Source: Psychromarinibacter sediminicola
GTDB taxonomy: Bacteria > Pseudomonadota > Alphaproteobacteria > Rhodobacterales > Rhodobacteraceae
Direction: 5' to 3'
Assembly (NCBI RefSeq): GCF_029168335.1
Contig: NZ_JARGYC010000029.1
Span: 1-56,071, forward strand
Length of the DNA: 56,071 bases
Shown: piece by piece, positions 21,723 to 31,139 of the stretch
Layout of the letters: each line of letters begins with the position of its first letter
Numbering within the stretch: the first letter of the stretch is position 1
The notes under the pieces: generated by a model
What the model was told of the DNA's origin: nothing
Databases searched by the model: none
What the model saw: the letters and a program-made list of their open reading frames with translations, nothing else
Translations under genes and position numbers: made by a program

Positions 21723-22454
21723 TCAGCGGCGCGCGTAGGTCCGGGCGGCGTGCAGGAGGCGGGCGAGGTCGGGGTCGTCGATCTTCAGCTCGGCGAAATG
21801 GGCGGCGAGGTTTTCCAGGTAGTCGAGGCTGGAGCCGAGAAAGCCGGTGCCGGTGGCGGCGTATTCGACCTGCTTGTCGAAGGGCAGGTCGGGGACGATC
21901 ATGTCGGCCCCGCGGTCGGCGGTGAAGGCCAGCACCTCGATCGGGCCCTGGTCGGTCTCGGCCGTCAGGAAGCTTTCGTGGTAGGCGGGCGCGATGCGCT
22001 CGCGGCGCCAGAGGATTTCCGTTTCCGTCTCCAGCCGGTCGGCGGCGATGCGAAAGGCAAGGCCGTGGCAGCCGGGGCCGTGCGGGTCGCGGTCGAGCGC
22101 GGCCATGACGCCGGGACGGTCGGCGGTGCCGCGGCCGCCCAGCGTGTCGAGCAGGATGAAGCGGCGGGACTGGCCCGGCAGGATGGCGCGGCGCGCCTCT
22201 TCGAACCGGATGGCCGGGTTCCACATCAGCGAGCCGTAGGCGAAGACCCAGAGATCGCGGCCCCGGCGGCCCGCGAGGGCGGTCTGGCGGAAGGCCTCGC
22301 GCTCCGCGTCGCTGTGGCGCCAGCCCGGGCCGACGCCGTGTTCCGCCACGCGGGCGTCCATCTCTTCCGTGGTGAAATTGCGGAAGAAGGAGGTGTCCGG
22401 ATCCTCGATCAGGCCGCGCAGGCCGGGGTGGTGGCGGAACGGGTCGTCTGTCAT
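21723..22454 (-). CDS. Gamma-glutamylcyclotransferase, ChaC family
   Basis: The 243 residues carry WVFAYGSLMWNPAI near 69-82 (the YGSL phosphate-binding loop) and downstream segments GRGTADRPGVMAALDRD and ETEILWRRERI, with the last near the catalytic Glu region. ChaC enzymes release 5-oxoproline from gamma-glutamyl peptides, mainly glutathione, in the cytosol. The first ~60 residues are an extension frequent in proteobacterial ChaC. The gene starts 57 bp after the Mn-pyrophosphatase stop, with a hairpin between, so it may have its own transcript. Confidence 0.92.
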   Translation of the reverse strand: MTDDPFRHHPGLRGLIEDPDTSFFRNFTTEEMDARVAEHGVGPGWRHSDAEREAFRQTALAGRRGRDLWVFAYGSLMWNPAIRFEEARRAILPGQSRRFILLDTLGGRGTADRPGVMAALDRDPHGPGCHGLAFRIAADRLETETEILWRRERIAPAYHESFLTAETDQGPIEVLAFTADRGADMIVPDLPFDKQVEYAATGTGFLGSSLDYLENLAAHFAELKIDDPDLARLLHAARTYARR

Positions 22455-22461
22455 CGCGGTT

Positions 22462-22500
22462 TGGCCTGCGGGTACGGCCCCCCCCCCCGCCCGCAGGCCA
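22462..22500. terminator. Hairpin with an 11-C homopolymer loop
   Basis: An 11-bp perfect stem (22462-22472 with 22490-22500) encloses a loop with eleven consecutive C residues (22478-22488). It lies just after the ppaC stop on the minus strand and probably terminates it. The C-run is prone to length variation. Confidence 0.6.
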
Positions 22501-22511
22501 TCACCAGGCCA

Positions 22512-23432
22512 TTACAGCGTCAGCGCCGGGATGATCTGTTTCTTGCGGCTCATGATGCCGGGCAGGACGACGGTGTCGCCGGTGACGCTGGCGCCAAAGC
22601 TCTTTTCCGCCACGGTCTTCACGGTGTCGTTGGGGACCAGCAGCGTCGCCTCTTCCTTCAGGATGTCGACGATGAACAGCAGCACCTCGTCGACGCCGTC
22701 CTCCTGTGCGACCTGCGGCATGGTTTGCATCAGGCTGTCCTTGCGCTTCAGCGGCATCTCGGGGGCCGTGGTTTCCAGCACCGAGACGCGGAATTTCTTG
22801 CCGCCGACCTCGTTGATCTTGGAATCCATGCGGATCAGCTCGGCATCCGAGAAGGCGGAGACATCGGACTTGGCGGCGAACATCTCGGCGGCATAGGCGG
22901 AGAGGTCGAGGTCCAGCTCGGCGGCCAGCTTGCCGGCGAGCGCCTTGTCCTGTTCCGTCGTGGTGGGCGAGCGGAATTCCAGCGTGTCCGACAGGATGCA
23001 GGACAGCATCAGGCCCTTGATCTCGTCGGTCATCATCTTCTCGTGGTCGCCCATCAGGTTGTGCATGATGGTCGCGGTGCAGGCCAAGGGCTTGATGGTG
23101 ATGTCGATCGGGCCCGAGGTCTGCAGCCCGCCGGTCAGCTTGTGATGGTCGATGATCTGGACGATGTCGGCGTCGTTGACGTTCGCGGGCAGCTCGTCGG
23201 GGTTGTTGGTGTCGACGATCACGACGGGCTCGCCGGCGGCGACGCCGTCGATGATCTCGGGCTGGTCGACGCCCCAGCGGTCGAGCACGAACTTCGCCTC
23301 GGAGTTGGGCTCGCCCAGAAGCTTGGCCTGCGCGTCCTGGCCGCGATGCTCGCGCATGTACCAGGCCCAGATGAGGGGCGATCCGGTGGAGTCGGTGTCG
23401 GGCGATTTGTGGCCGAAGACTTTGATGGTCAT
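22512..23432 (-). CDS. ppaC: Manganese-dependent inorganic pyrophosphatase (family II)
   Basis: It hydrolyses pyrophosphate to pull biosynthetic reactions forward. The 306 residues are standard. N-terminal DHH-domain metal ligands are His8, Asp12 and Asp14 in FGHKSPDTD, Asp74 in IVDTNN, and the DHH motif is at 95-97. The C-terminal DHHA2 domain ends with GIMSRKKQIIP, which binds substrate. ATG 23432 gives the classical MTIKVFGHKSPD start; an ATG six bases earlier is possible. Confidence 0.96.
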   Translation of the reverse strand: MTIKVFGHKSPDTDSTGSPLIWAWYMREHRGQDAQAKLLGEPNSEAKFVLDRWGVDQPEIIDGVAAGEPVVIVDTNNPDELPANVNDADIVQIIDHHKLTGGLQTSGPIDITIKPLACTATIMHNLMGDHEKMMTDEIKGLMLSCILSDTLEFRSPTTTEQDKALAGKLAAELDLDLSAYAAEMFAAKSDVSAFSDAELIRMDSKINEVGGKKFRVSVLETTAPEMPLKRKDSLMQTMPQVAQEDGVDEVLLFIVDILKEEATLLVPNDTVKTVAEKSFGASVTGDTVVLPGIMSRKKQIIPALTL

Positions 23433-23587
23433 GTGCACTGTCCGTTCGTCGGGAGGATTTTCGCGCGCCTTATAGGGCCGCGGTCGGGCAATGTCATGGG
23501 GCGTTTGGGCGCAATCGGGGCGGGCCGGCCGTTGCCTGCGCTCTTGCCTTTACGGCCGCGGCGGCGCCAGATGGGCGGATGGGACCG

Positions 23588-24292
23588 ATGCGCGAGACCG
23601 ATCTGTACCCGCCGGTGAAGGGGTTCCTGGAAGGCCAGGGCTACGAGGTGAAGGGCGAGGTCGCCGAGGCCGATGTGGTGGCCTGCCGCGCGGGCGACCC
23701 GCCGGTGATCGTGGAGCTGAAGACCGGGTTCTCGCTGGCGCTGTTGCAGCAGGGCGTGGCGCGGCTGTCGGTGACCGATGCCGTCTATGTCTGCGTGCCG
23801 CGCAGGGCGGGCCGCGTCGCGCAGCGGGCGCTGGCGGAGAACGTGCGGCTGTGCCGGCGGCTGGGGCTGGGCGTGCTGACGGTGCGGCTCTCGGACGGGC
23901 TGGTGGAGGTTCACTGCGACCCGGGGCCGTACCGGCCGCGCAAGTCCGCCGCGCGCAAGGGGCGGCTGCTGCGCGAGTTCGCGCGGCGCGCGGGCGATCC
24001 GGCGCGGGGCGGGGCCATGCGCAGCGGGCTGGTGACGGCCTATCGGCAGGACGCGCTGCGGGTGGCGGCGTTCCTGGCGGCGGCGGGGCCGAGCAAGGGC
24101 GCCGTGGTGGCGCGCGAGACCGGGGTGGCGCGGGCGACGCGGATCATGGCCGACGATCACTATGGCTGGTTCGAGCGGGTGTCGCCGGGGATCTACCGGC
24201 TGACGCCGACAGGGGCCGACGGGCTGGCCCGCTATGGTGCTGACGACGCCGAGGGCGCAGCCTGCCCGGCCGCGCCGATGCCGGAGCGCTGA
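23588..24292 (+). CDS. DUF2161 family PD-(D/E)XK nuclease-fold protein
   Basis: 234 residues. The N-terminal part shows the nuclease-fold active-site pattern Asp29 (AEADVV), then Glu43-Leu-Lys45 (IVELKTGFSL), as expected for this family of predicted phosphodiesterases. The middle is basic (PYRPRKSAARKGRLLREFARR), and the C-terminus resembles a winged-helix segment (KGAVVARETGVARATRIM, GIYRLTPTG). A role in nucleic-acid metabolism is likely but unproven. ATG 23588 (MRETDLYPPVKGFLE) is the typical family start; an ATG 9 bases earlier also exists. Confidence 0.85.
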   Translation: MRETDLYPPVKGFLEGQGYEVKGEVAEADVVACRAGDPPVIVELKTGFSLALLQQGVARLSVTDAVYVCVPRRAGRVAQRALAENVRLCRRLGLGVLTVRLSDGLVEVHCDPGPYRPRKSAARKGRLLREFARRAGDPARGGAMRSGLVTAYRQDALRVAAFLAAAGPSKGAVVARETGVARATRIMADDHYGWFERVSPGIYRLTPTGADGLARYGADDAEGAACPAAPMPER

Positions 24293-24425
24293 GCGCCGGA
24301 CTACGCTTTTTTCGCCACGGGTGTGCGCCGATCCGCGCGGCCGGAGCGTCGCGTGCGTTGCGGTTTTCCGAAAATCGGGCATGAATGCGGCCGATACCTG
24401 AAAAAGCGCCCGGTCAGAGGCGCGG

Positions 24426-25772
24426 ATGAGGCAGTCACGGGCCATGCCCAATCGAATTCACGGAACCTGGCGGGACGACTCGCTGTCCGGAACCGACGAT
24501 GACGACATCATCGACGGCCGTTCGGGCGAGGACCGCCTGGAGGGCGGCGACGGCGACGATACGCTGCACGGCGACTCGGCGGACGACACGCTGTCCGGCG
24601 GGGACGGCAACGACCGTCTCGACGGCGGCTCGCAGGACGATGACCTGATCGGCGGCGACGGCGACGACACGCTGGAGGGGTCGAGCGGCTCGGACCTGCT
24701 GTCGGGCGGCGACGGCAACGACTCTCTCGACGGTGGCAGCCAGGACGATTCGCTTTATGGCGGGGCGGGCGACGACACGCTGTTCGGCGACCACGATTCC
24801 GATCTGATGGACGGCGGGGCGGGCAACGATCTGATCCTGGCCGGGGAATACGACGGGGGAAGCGATACCATCGTCTTCGGGCCGGAGAGCGGCCACGACA
24901 CGGTGGACGGGTTCAGCCCGGTCCGCGACGAGATCCATATCGGCGGGGTGCCGCTGGAGGATGTGCTGCTCACGCCGACCGGCGACCCGCAGATCTGGGT
25001 TCTGACGCTGGATGGGGTGCCGGATGCCAGCCTGACGCTGGACTTCACCTATTACTGGGATACCGGCGTCAGCCTGTCGGAGCTGCAGGGGCAGGTGGTC
25101 AACGACGACGACTACACGCTGCCCGAGGACCCGTATGCGACGCCGGTCTGCCTGACCAGCGGGGCGGTCGTCGACACGCCGGGCGGCCCGCGGCCGGTGG
25201 AGGCCTTGCGGGCCGGGGACCTGGTGGCGACCTACGATGCCGGGCCGCAGCCGGTGCGCGTGGTGCTGCGCAACCGGATTCCGGCGGCGGCGATGGCGGC
25301 CGACCCGGCGCTGCGCCCGGTGCGGATCGCGGCCGGGGCGTTCGGCGGCGGCCTGCCGGCGCGGGACATGCTGGTGTCGCTGCAGCATGCCTTCCTCGCC
25401 TGGGACGGGCGGCCGAACGGCAAGGGCGAGGTGCTGATCCGGGCGCGGCATATCGCCGAGGAAATGGGCCGCGCGGAACTGGTGGCGCGGCCGGCGCGGG
25501 CGGTGACCTACTGGCATCTGCTGATGGACCGGCATCACCTGATCCGGGCGGACGGCGTGTGGACCGAGACGGTGTTTACCGGGCCGGAGGCGCTGGCCGC
25601 GGACCCGGTGCTGCGGCGGATAGTCGAGGGCCACGGCGTCGGCCGGATGGCGGCGCGGGTGCGGAAACTGTTGCTGCGCAAGCATCTGCGGCGCTATCGG
25701 GGGCTCGCGCTGGGCGTGGGGGCGCCCGCCGGGGCAACGTTCGGGCTGGCGCGGGGCGGCGTCGCGGCGTGA
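24426..25772 (+). CDS. RTX-repeat protein with C-terminal Hint domain
   Basis: 448 residues, very acidic in the first half. Residues ~19-140 are hemolysin-type calcium-binding repeats (GGDGDDTL, GGDGNDRL, GGAGDDTL, GGAGNDLI), which form calcium-loaded beta rolls and usually go with type I secretion. A beta-rich linker follows, then a Hint (Hedgehog/intein) domain from about 240: PVCLTSGAVVDTPGG places Cys242 as the predicted autoprocessing nucleophile, and HAFLAWDG, MDRHHLIRADGVWTETVF supply the conserved His region. A 36-residue unit is duplicated (Leu56 versus Leu92). ATG 24426 has AGAGG just upstream; ATG 24444 is an alternative. No type I exporter genes are in the window. Confidence 0.88.
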   Translation: MRQSRAMPNRIHGTWRDDSLSGTDDDDIIDGRSGEDRLEGGDGDDTLHGDSADDTLSGGDGNDRLDGGSQDDDLIGGDGDDTLEGSSGSDLLSGGDGNDSLDGGSQDDSLYGGAGDDTLFGDHDSDLMDGGAGNDLILAGEYDGGSDTIVFGPESGHDTVDGFSPVRDEIHIGGVPLEDVLLTPTGDPQIWVLTLDGVPDASLTLDFTYYWDTGVSLSELQGQVVNDDDYTLPEDPYATPVCLTSGAVVDTPGGPRPVEALRAGDLVATYDAGPQPVRVVLRNRIPAAAMAADPALRPVRIAAGAFGGGLPARDMLVSLQHAFLAWDGRPNGKGEVLIRARHIAEEMGRAELVARPARAVTYWHLLMDRHHLIRADGVWTETVFTGPEALAADPVLRRIVEGHGVGRMAARVRKLLLRKHLRRYRGLALGVGAPAGATFGLARGGVAA

Positions 25773-25818
25773 GGCGGGGTCGGGGCGCTGCGCGGTCCGG
25801 CCGGACGACGCCCGGGGA

Positions 25819-26808
25819 TTATTGCGCGAGCGGCAGGCGGGTGACGGTGTAGCCCGCATCTTCGAGCTGCCGCAGGAGGCCGGATTCGCCGGGCAGGTGC
25901 ATCGCGCCCACGGCGACGAGTGTGGGGCCGTCCACGGACAGGATGCGGTCGATCCAGGCGGCGTTGCGGGCGGTGACGAAGACCTGCTCGAACCGGTCGA
26001 TCTGCGACTTCAGGTCTTCGGGCGCCGCGTCGGGATGCGCCGCCATCTGGCGCATGGAGAATTCCCAGATCAGCTGGATCTCCTCGCGGAAATAGGCCTC
26101 GGCCAGGGTCACGGCCTGGTCGGCGCTGTCCTGCGCCTGCTGCGCGAGGCCGAGGCGCAGCATGTCGAGCTGTTCCGCCTGGCTGAACGCGGCGAAGAGC
26201 GACAGCGCGGTGTCGAGCGGCTCCAGCGCCTCGGCCGCCTTGCCCATCTCGGCGGCGTCCTCGATCACCATGCCGTCCAGCCCGCGGCGGCCTGCCTTGA
26301 GATCCTGCAGGTCGCATGCGGTCACGGCGAGGTTGGCCATCGCCATCCAGGGCTTCATCTTGGCGGCGAGAAACCCCGGCACGCCACGCTCGGACAGCGC
26401 CGCGCGCAGGCGGTCCCAGTCCGCTTTGCCCAGCAGGTCGGGCAGGGTCGGCCCCTCGGTGATGAAGGCAAGCTCCGGCTGTTCGGCGACCATGCGCTGC
26501 AGCCGCGCCTCGTCGCCCTCGCCGAATTCGAGGAAGACATGCTCGGCCGCGTCGAGGACCGGTCTGATCCGGTCGAGCGTGGCGGCGTGGCGCGGGTCGG
26601 GCACGTGCATCGTGCCGACGAGGTGGATCATGCGGCCGTCCTTCTCGGCCCGCCAGAGCAGCCCCTCGGAATGCGGGTGGGTTGCGGCCTCGGCCCGCAG
26701 CGCGGCGCGTTCGGCCGCCGGCAGGGCGGCGACCAGGTCGGTGCCGTCGCACGCGGCCATGGCCGGGCCGGCGCAGAGCGACAGGAACAGAACGAGACGG
26801 CGCAGCAT
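25819..26808 (-). CDS. TraB/GumN family protein, exported
   Basis: 329 residues with an N-terminal signal peptide (LRRLVLFLSLCAGPAMA, cleavage near residue 18). The TraB/GumN signature GxxH appears twice, GTMH at 65-68 and GAMH near the C-terminus, with the VFLEFGEGDE segment between, as in Tiki-like metallohydrolases. A periplasmic or lipoprotein-like hydrolase role is inferred from the family. AGGAGG lies 6 nt before the ATG at 26808, which settles the start inside a much longer open frame. It converges with the RTX-Hint gene. Confidence 0.9.
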   Translation of the reverse strand: MLRRLVLFLSLCAGPAMAACDGTDLVAALPAAERAALRAEAATHPHSEGLLWRAEKDGRMIHLVGTMHVPDPRHAATLDRIRPVLDAAEHVFLEFGEGDEARLQRMVAEQPELAFITEGPTLPDLLGKADWDRLRAALSERGVPGFLAAKMKPWMAMANLAVTACDLQDLKAGRRGLDGMVIEDAAEMGKAAEALEPLDTALSLFAAFSQAEQLDMLRLGLAQQAQDSADQAVTLAEAYFREEIQLIWEFSMRQMAAHPDAAPEDLKSQIDRFEQVFVTARNAAWIDRILSVDGPTLVAVGAMHLPGESGLLRQLEDAGYTVTRLPLAQ

Positions 26809-26958
26809 CGGAAGCCTCCTGGTGTCGCGGCAGAGCCTAGGCGGCCCCGGACGCGATGCAAGCGGGATTCGTGGCCTCGTCTTGATCGGCGTCATGGTCG
26901 CGTCGTCGCGCCGCGGGTAGAGTCCGCGCCGGGTGCATCGGGTATCCAGGAGGCTGCG

Positions 26959-27315
26959 ATGGAAGATGTGGAACGGCTGCTGAAGGGCACCGTGGAAGAG
27001 CTCGACAGGCTGCTCAACGCGAAGAACGTGCTGGGCGCGCCGATCGAGAAGGATGGCGCGACGGTGATCCCGATCGTCAGCTACGGCTTCGGGTTCGGCG
27101 CCGGCGGCGGCTCCGGCGGCGAAGGTGCGAAGGCCGGCACCGGCGGCGGCACCGCGGGCGGCGGCGGGATCAAGCCTCTGGGTGCGATCATCATCGACAA
27201 GGACGGCGCACGGGTCGAGGCCGTGAAGGGCGCGGTGTCCAGCCTGGCCGAGGTGATCGGCGCCTCGGCCGCGCGGGCCATCGACAAGTGCGCCGGCGGC
27301 AAGAGCGGGGAATGA
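26959..27315 (+). CDS. GerW/YtfJ family protein
   Basis: 118 residues: DVERLLKGTVEELDRLLNAKNVLGAPIEKDGATVIPIVSYGFGFGAGGG, a Gly-rich centre, then GGGIKPLGAIIIDKDGARVEAV, matching the GerW (YtfJ) family known from Bacillus spores. This organism is not expected to sporulate, so the function here is unknown. AGGAGG (26948-26953) precedes the ATG by 5 nt. It is the first gene of a tightly coupled operon: the next gene overlaps its stop (ATGA) and encodes DUF2953, the same partner as YtfI in Bacillus. Confidence 0.88.
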   Translation: MEDVERLLKGTVEELDRLLNAKNVLGAPIEKDGATVIPIVSYGFGFGAGGGSGGEGAKAGTGGGTAGGGGIKPLGAIIIDKDGARVEAVKGAVSSLAEVIGASAARAIDKCAGGKSGE

Positions 27316-27893
27316 TCCTGCAGGGGCTTCTGTGGCTCCTGTTGATCCTGGTGCTGGGTGTCGTGGCCGTGCTGGCGCTGCCGGTGCGGTTGCGCGTCGT
27401 CGGCCGGACGCAGCCGGAGCGGTGGGTGCGGGTGGAGCTGGGCCTGCTGGGCGGGCTGGTGCCGCGCTTTGCGGTGTTCGATTCGGTTCGGTCGGGAGGC
27501 GGGGAGGCGCCGCCCGACCAGCCGGCGGCGCCGAAGCCGGGCCGACGGCGCAAGCGCGGGACGTCGGGGAAGCGACGCGGCCGGCGAATGATCCGGGCCG
27601 CGCCGCGCCTGCTGCAGGATCTGCTGCGGCAGGTGCGGATCGAGCGGCTGGACCTCGACGGCTGCTTCGGGCTCGGCGATCCGGCGGAGACCGGCCAGGT
27701 CTTCGGGATGCTGGCGCCGCTGGCCTATGGCGGCGGCTGGATGCTGGGGCCGGGCGCACGGCTGGCGGTGACGCCGGTCTTCGACCGCGCCTGCCTGGAG
27801 GGGCGCGGCGACGTGATGGTCGCGGTGGTGCCGCTCGCGCTGGTGCCGCCGGCGATCCGCTTCGCCTGGGCCGTGTTCGGGCCGCGGCGATGA
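27312..27893 (+). CDS. DUF2953 family membrane-associated protein
   Basis: 193 residues. Residues 4-24 are one hydrophobic helix (LLWLLLILVLGVVAVLALP), followed by a beta-rich RVVGRTQPERWVRVELGLLGG, a long basic linker (PKPGRRRKRGTSGKRRGRR) and a C-terminal domain (RIERLDLDGCFGLGDPAETGQVFGML). This agrees with DUF2953. The ATG overlaps the GerW stop, and the TGA overlaps the ATG of the next gene, so three genes are translationally chained. GerW-DUF2953 neighbourhood in distant phyla suggests a joint task. Confidence 0.85.
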   Translation: MILQGLLWLLLILVLGVVAVLALPVRLRVVGRTQPERWVRVELGLLGGLVPRFAVFDSVRSGGGEAPPDQPAAPKPGRRRKRGTSGKRRGRRMIRAAPRLLQDLLRQVRIERLDLDGCFGLGDPAETGQVFGMLAPLAYGGGWMLGPGARLAVTPVFDRACLEGRGDVMVAVVPLALVPPAIRFAWAVFGPRR

Positions 27894-28138
27894 AGGTGGC
27901 GCTGGACAGCACGGTCGTCGCGGGCGGCGTGCGGATCGCGGCGATCTGCCGGCGGCACGTCGGCGGCCGCGCGGGACGCGCCGGCCTGGCGGCTGCGGCG
28001 GAGAAGACGCCGCTGGCGATCCTGATCGACGCGGGGCAGGGCACGCGGGCCGTCGACATGGCCGGAGACCCGCTGGACTTTGCCGCCGTGGAGGCGTTAT
28101 GCCCCGGGGCCTGGCGCCGGTTTGAGGACGGGCATTAA
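27890..28138 (+). CDS. Unknown 82-residue protein coupled to DUF2953
   Basis: I do not recognise a family. The ATG overlaps the DUF2953 stop (ATGA 27890-27893), which supports real expression. The product MKVALDSTVVAGGVRIAAICRRHVGG... is Ala/Arg-rich with no signal peptide. A segment AILIDAGQGTRAVDMAGDPLDFAAVEAL near the middle looks like a small alpha/beta unit. It is the last gene before the groES promoter. Confidence 0.55.
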   Translation: MKVALDSTVVAGGVRIAAICRRHVGGRAGRAGLAAAAEKTPLAILIDAGQGTRAVDMAGDPLDFAAVEALCPGAWRRFEDGH

Positions 28139-28179
28139 CGCTCCCGACAGGCCGCCGCTCATTTTGCACGCGATGGTTA

Positions 28180-28207
28180 TTGACAGCCGTTCGGGCTTTC
28201 CCTAAAT
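28180..28207 (+). promoter_or_regulatory. Sigma-70-type promoter of groESL
   Basis: Perfect -35 TTGACA (28180-28185), 16-bp spacer, CTAAAT (28202-28207). The CIRCE operator begins 8 bp downstream, so HrcA binding would cover the start of transcription. Confidence 0.7.
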
Positions 28208-28215
28208 GCGGCGCG

Positions 28216-28242
28216 TTAGCACTCGACCCAGGTGAGTGCTAA
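28216..28242. promoter_or_regulatory. CIRCE operator for HrcA
   Basis: A perfect TTAGCACTC-N9-GAGTGCTAA inverted repeat, 35 bp before the groES start. The HrcA repressor is known to bind this element and to be released when GroE is titrated by unfolded protein. Confidence 0.97.
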
Positions 28243-28276
28243 CGCTGGGAGACAATGAACCAAGGAGCGTTCAGAA

Positions 28277-28564
28277 ATGGCATTCACCCCGTTGCACGAC
28301 CGTGTGCTGGTCCGCCGCGTGGAGTCCGAGGACAAGACCAAGGGCGGCCTGATCATCCCCGACAGCGCCAAGGAGAAGCCCGCCGAGGGCGAGGTCGTGG
28401 CGGTCGGTGCCGGTGCGAAGGACGATGATGGCGACCGCGTCGCCATGGACGTCAAGGCCGGCGACAAGGTGCTGTTCGGCAAGTGGTCTGGCACCGAGAT
28501 CACGCTGGACGGCGAAGAGCTGCTGATCATGAAGGAAAGCGACATCCTCGGCATCATCGCCTGA
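28277..28564 (+). CDS. groES: Co-chaperonin GroES
   Basis: 95-residue lid of the GroEL chamber. The core [29 protein letters not shown] includes the mobile GGLIIP loop that docks to GroEL, and the end [16 protein letters not shown] is typical. AAGGAG precedes the ATG. It is first in the CIRCE-controlled groESL operon, followed after about 70 bp by groEL. Confidence 0.98.
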   Translation: MAFTPLHDRVLVRRVESEDKTKGGLIIPDSAKEKPAEGEVVAVGAGAKDDDGDRVAMDVKAGDKVLFGKWSGTEITLDGEELLIMKESDILGIIA

Positions 28565-28630
28565 GGCCCGCCTTCCCCCGAGACCGGTGCGCGGAACACG
28601 CGCACCCGACGCAACATTCATACGAGGTAA

Positions 28631-30283
<1,653 letters not shown>

Positions 30284-30309
30284 GCTGCCCTGTCCACAGG
30301 ACAGACGGG

Positions 30310-30335
30310 AAGGGGTCGCTTCGGCGGCCCCTTTT
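30310..30335 (+). terminator. Rho-independent terminator of groESL
   Basis: A 10-bp stem (30310-30319 with 30324-30333, one G-U pair) capped by a TTCG tetraloop and running into TTTTCTT. Confidence 0.9.
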
Positions 30336-30356
30336 CTTGTCTGGCACCGCCCCCCG

Positions 30357-30932
30357 TCAGTCCGCCTGACGGCGAAGCTGCCAGGCGACGACGCCGGAGA
30401 AGTCCTGCGCCTCGGACGCGAAGCGGAAGCTGCCGTGCAGCGTGTCGGCGTCGCGGATCACCAGGCAGATATCGGCCGCCAGCGGCGCGCCGTCCCGGCT
30501 GCTCCAGCCGAAGCTGCCCGCCAGCCGCGGCAGATCCTCCGGCCCGCAGCCCTCCGCCGGGGCGACCGGGTCCGGGGTCAGCGCCGCGGCCTCGGTTTCG
30601 TCGAGCCCGACGCAGCCGTCCTCCTCCGGGCCGACCACGCGCAGCGGCGCCGCGCCGATATCCGGCAGCGGCTGCAGCACGAGGGCGCCGGCCGTGCCTT
30701 CGGGCGCCGGCCGCAGCTCCACACCGGTCGTGCCGCGCGACGTGGCGTCCTGCCGCGTGGCGCCCTGGATCGTCATAAGCGTGTCGCTGGCCGACAGCGT
30801 GAAGGCGCCGGCGATCTCTTCGGGCGCGGGCACGCGGTTGCACATGCTGTCCTGCGCCTGTCCCGGCAGGCCGGGCAGCGCCAGCAGGCAGGCCAGCACG
30901 GCGCGGCTCGCGCGCGGTCCCGGTCGGGTCAT
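30357..30932 (-). CDS. Exported protein of unknown function
   Basis: 191 residues with a signal peptide (basic MTRPGPRASR then VLACLLALPGLPGQAQ). The mature part has two similar-looking beta-rich halves: MCNRVPAPEEIAGAFTLSAS and GCGPEDLPRLAGSFGWSS each precede a strand-rich stretch. Four Cys (residues ~31, 107, 129, 156) could form disulfides. The end DTLHGSFRFASEAQDFSGVVAWQLRR recalls small protease-inhibitor barrels, but I cannot assign a family. AAGGAG before the ATG supports the start. It is convergent with groEL, which ends about 70 bp away. Confidence 0.75.
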   Translation of the reverse strand: MTRPGPRASRAVLACLLALPGLPGQAQDSMCNRVPAPEEIAGAFTLSASDTLMTIQGATRQDATSRGTTGVELRPAPEGTAGALVLQPLPDIGAAPLRVVGPEEDGCVGLDETEAAALTPDPVAPAEGCGPEDLPRLAGSFGWSSRDGAPLAADICLVIRDADTLHGSFRFASEAQDFSGVVAWQLRRQAD

Positions 30933-31139
30933 GGCGGTCTCCTTTCGCCTCGGGTGCCGACAGCCTAAGGGCGGGGCGCGCGCCCGATCAACCGGGGCGG
31001 GGGTCGGGTTTCCATGACCCGTGTCCGCCGGTTCCGCCGGGCCGGACGTGGCGTCACGCGCGGTCCGCGCTTGATACGGGCCAATGCACGCGGCGGGCAC
31101 GACAGTTAGCCTGCGCGGCGAATCGCATGGAGGCGCAAG

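Noticed and set aside
21672..23618. 648-codon open frame covering chaC and ppaC on the other strand
   Set aside because: Mirrors two well-recognised genes; no motif.
24540..24830. Tandem DNA repeats that might be a CRISPR or satellite
   Set aside because: They are codon-phased repeats of the RTX calcium-binding coding sequence.
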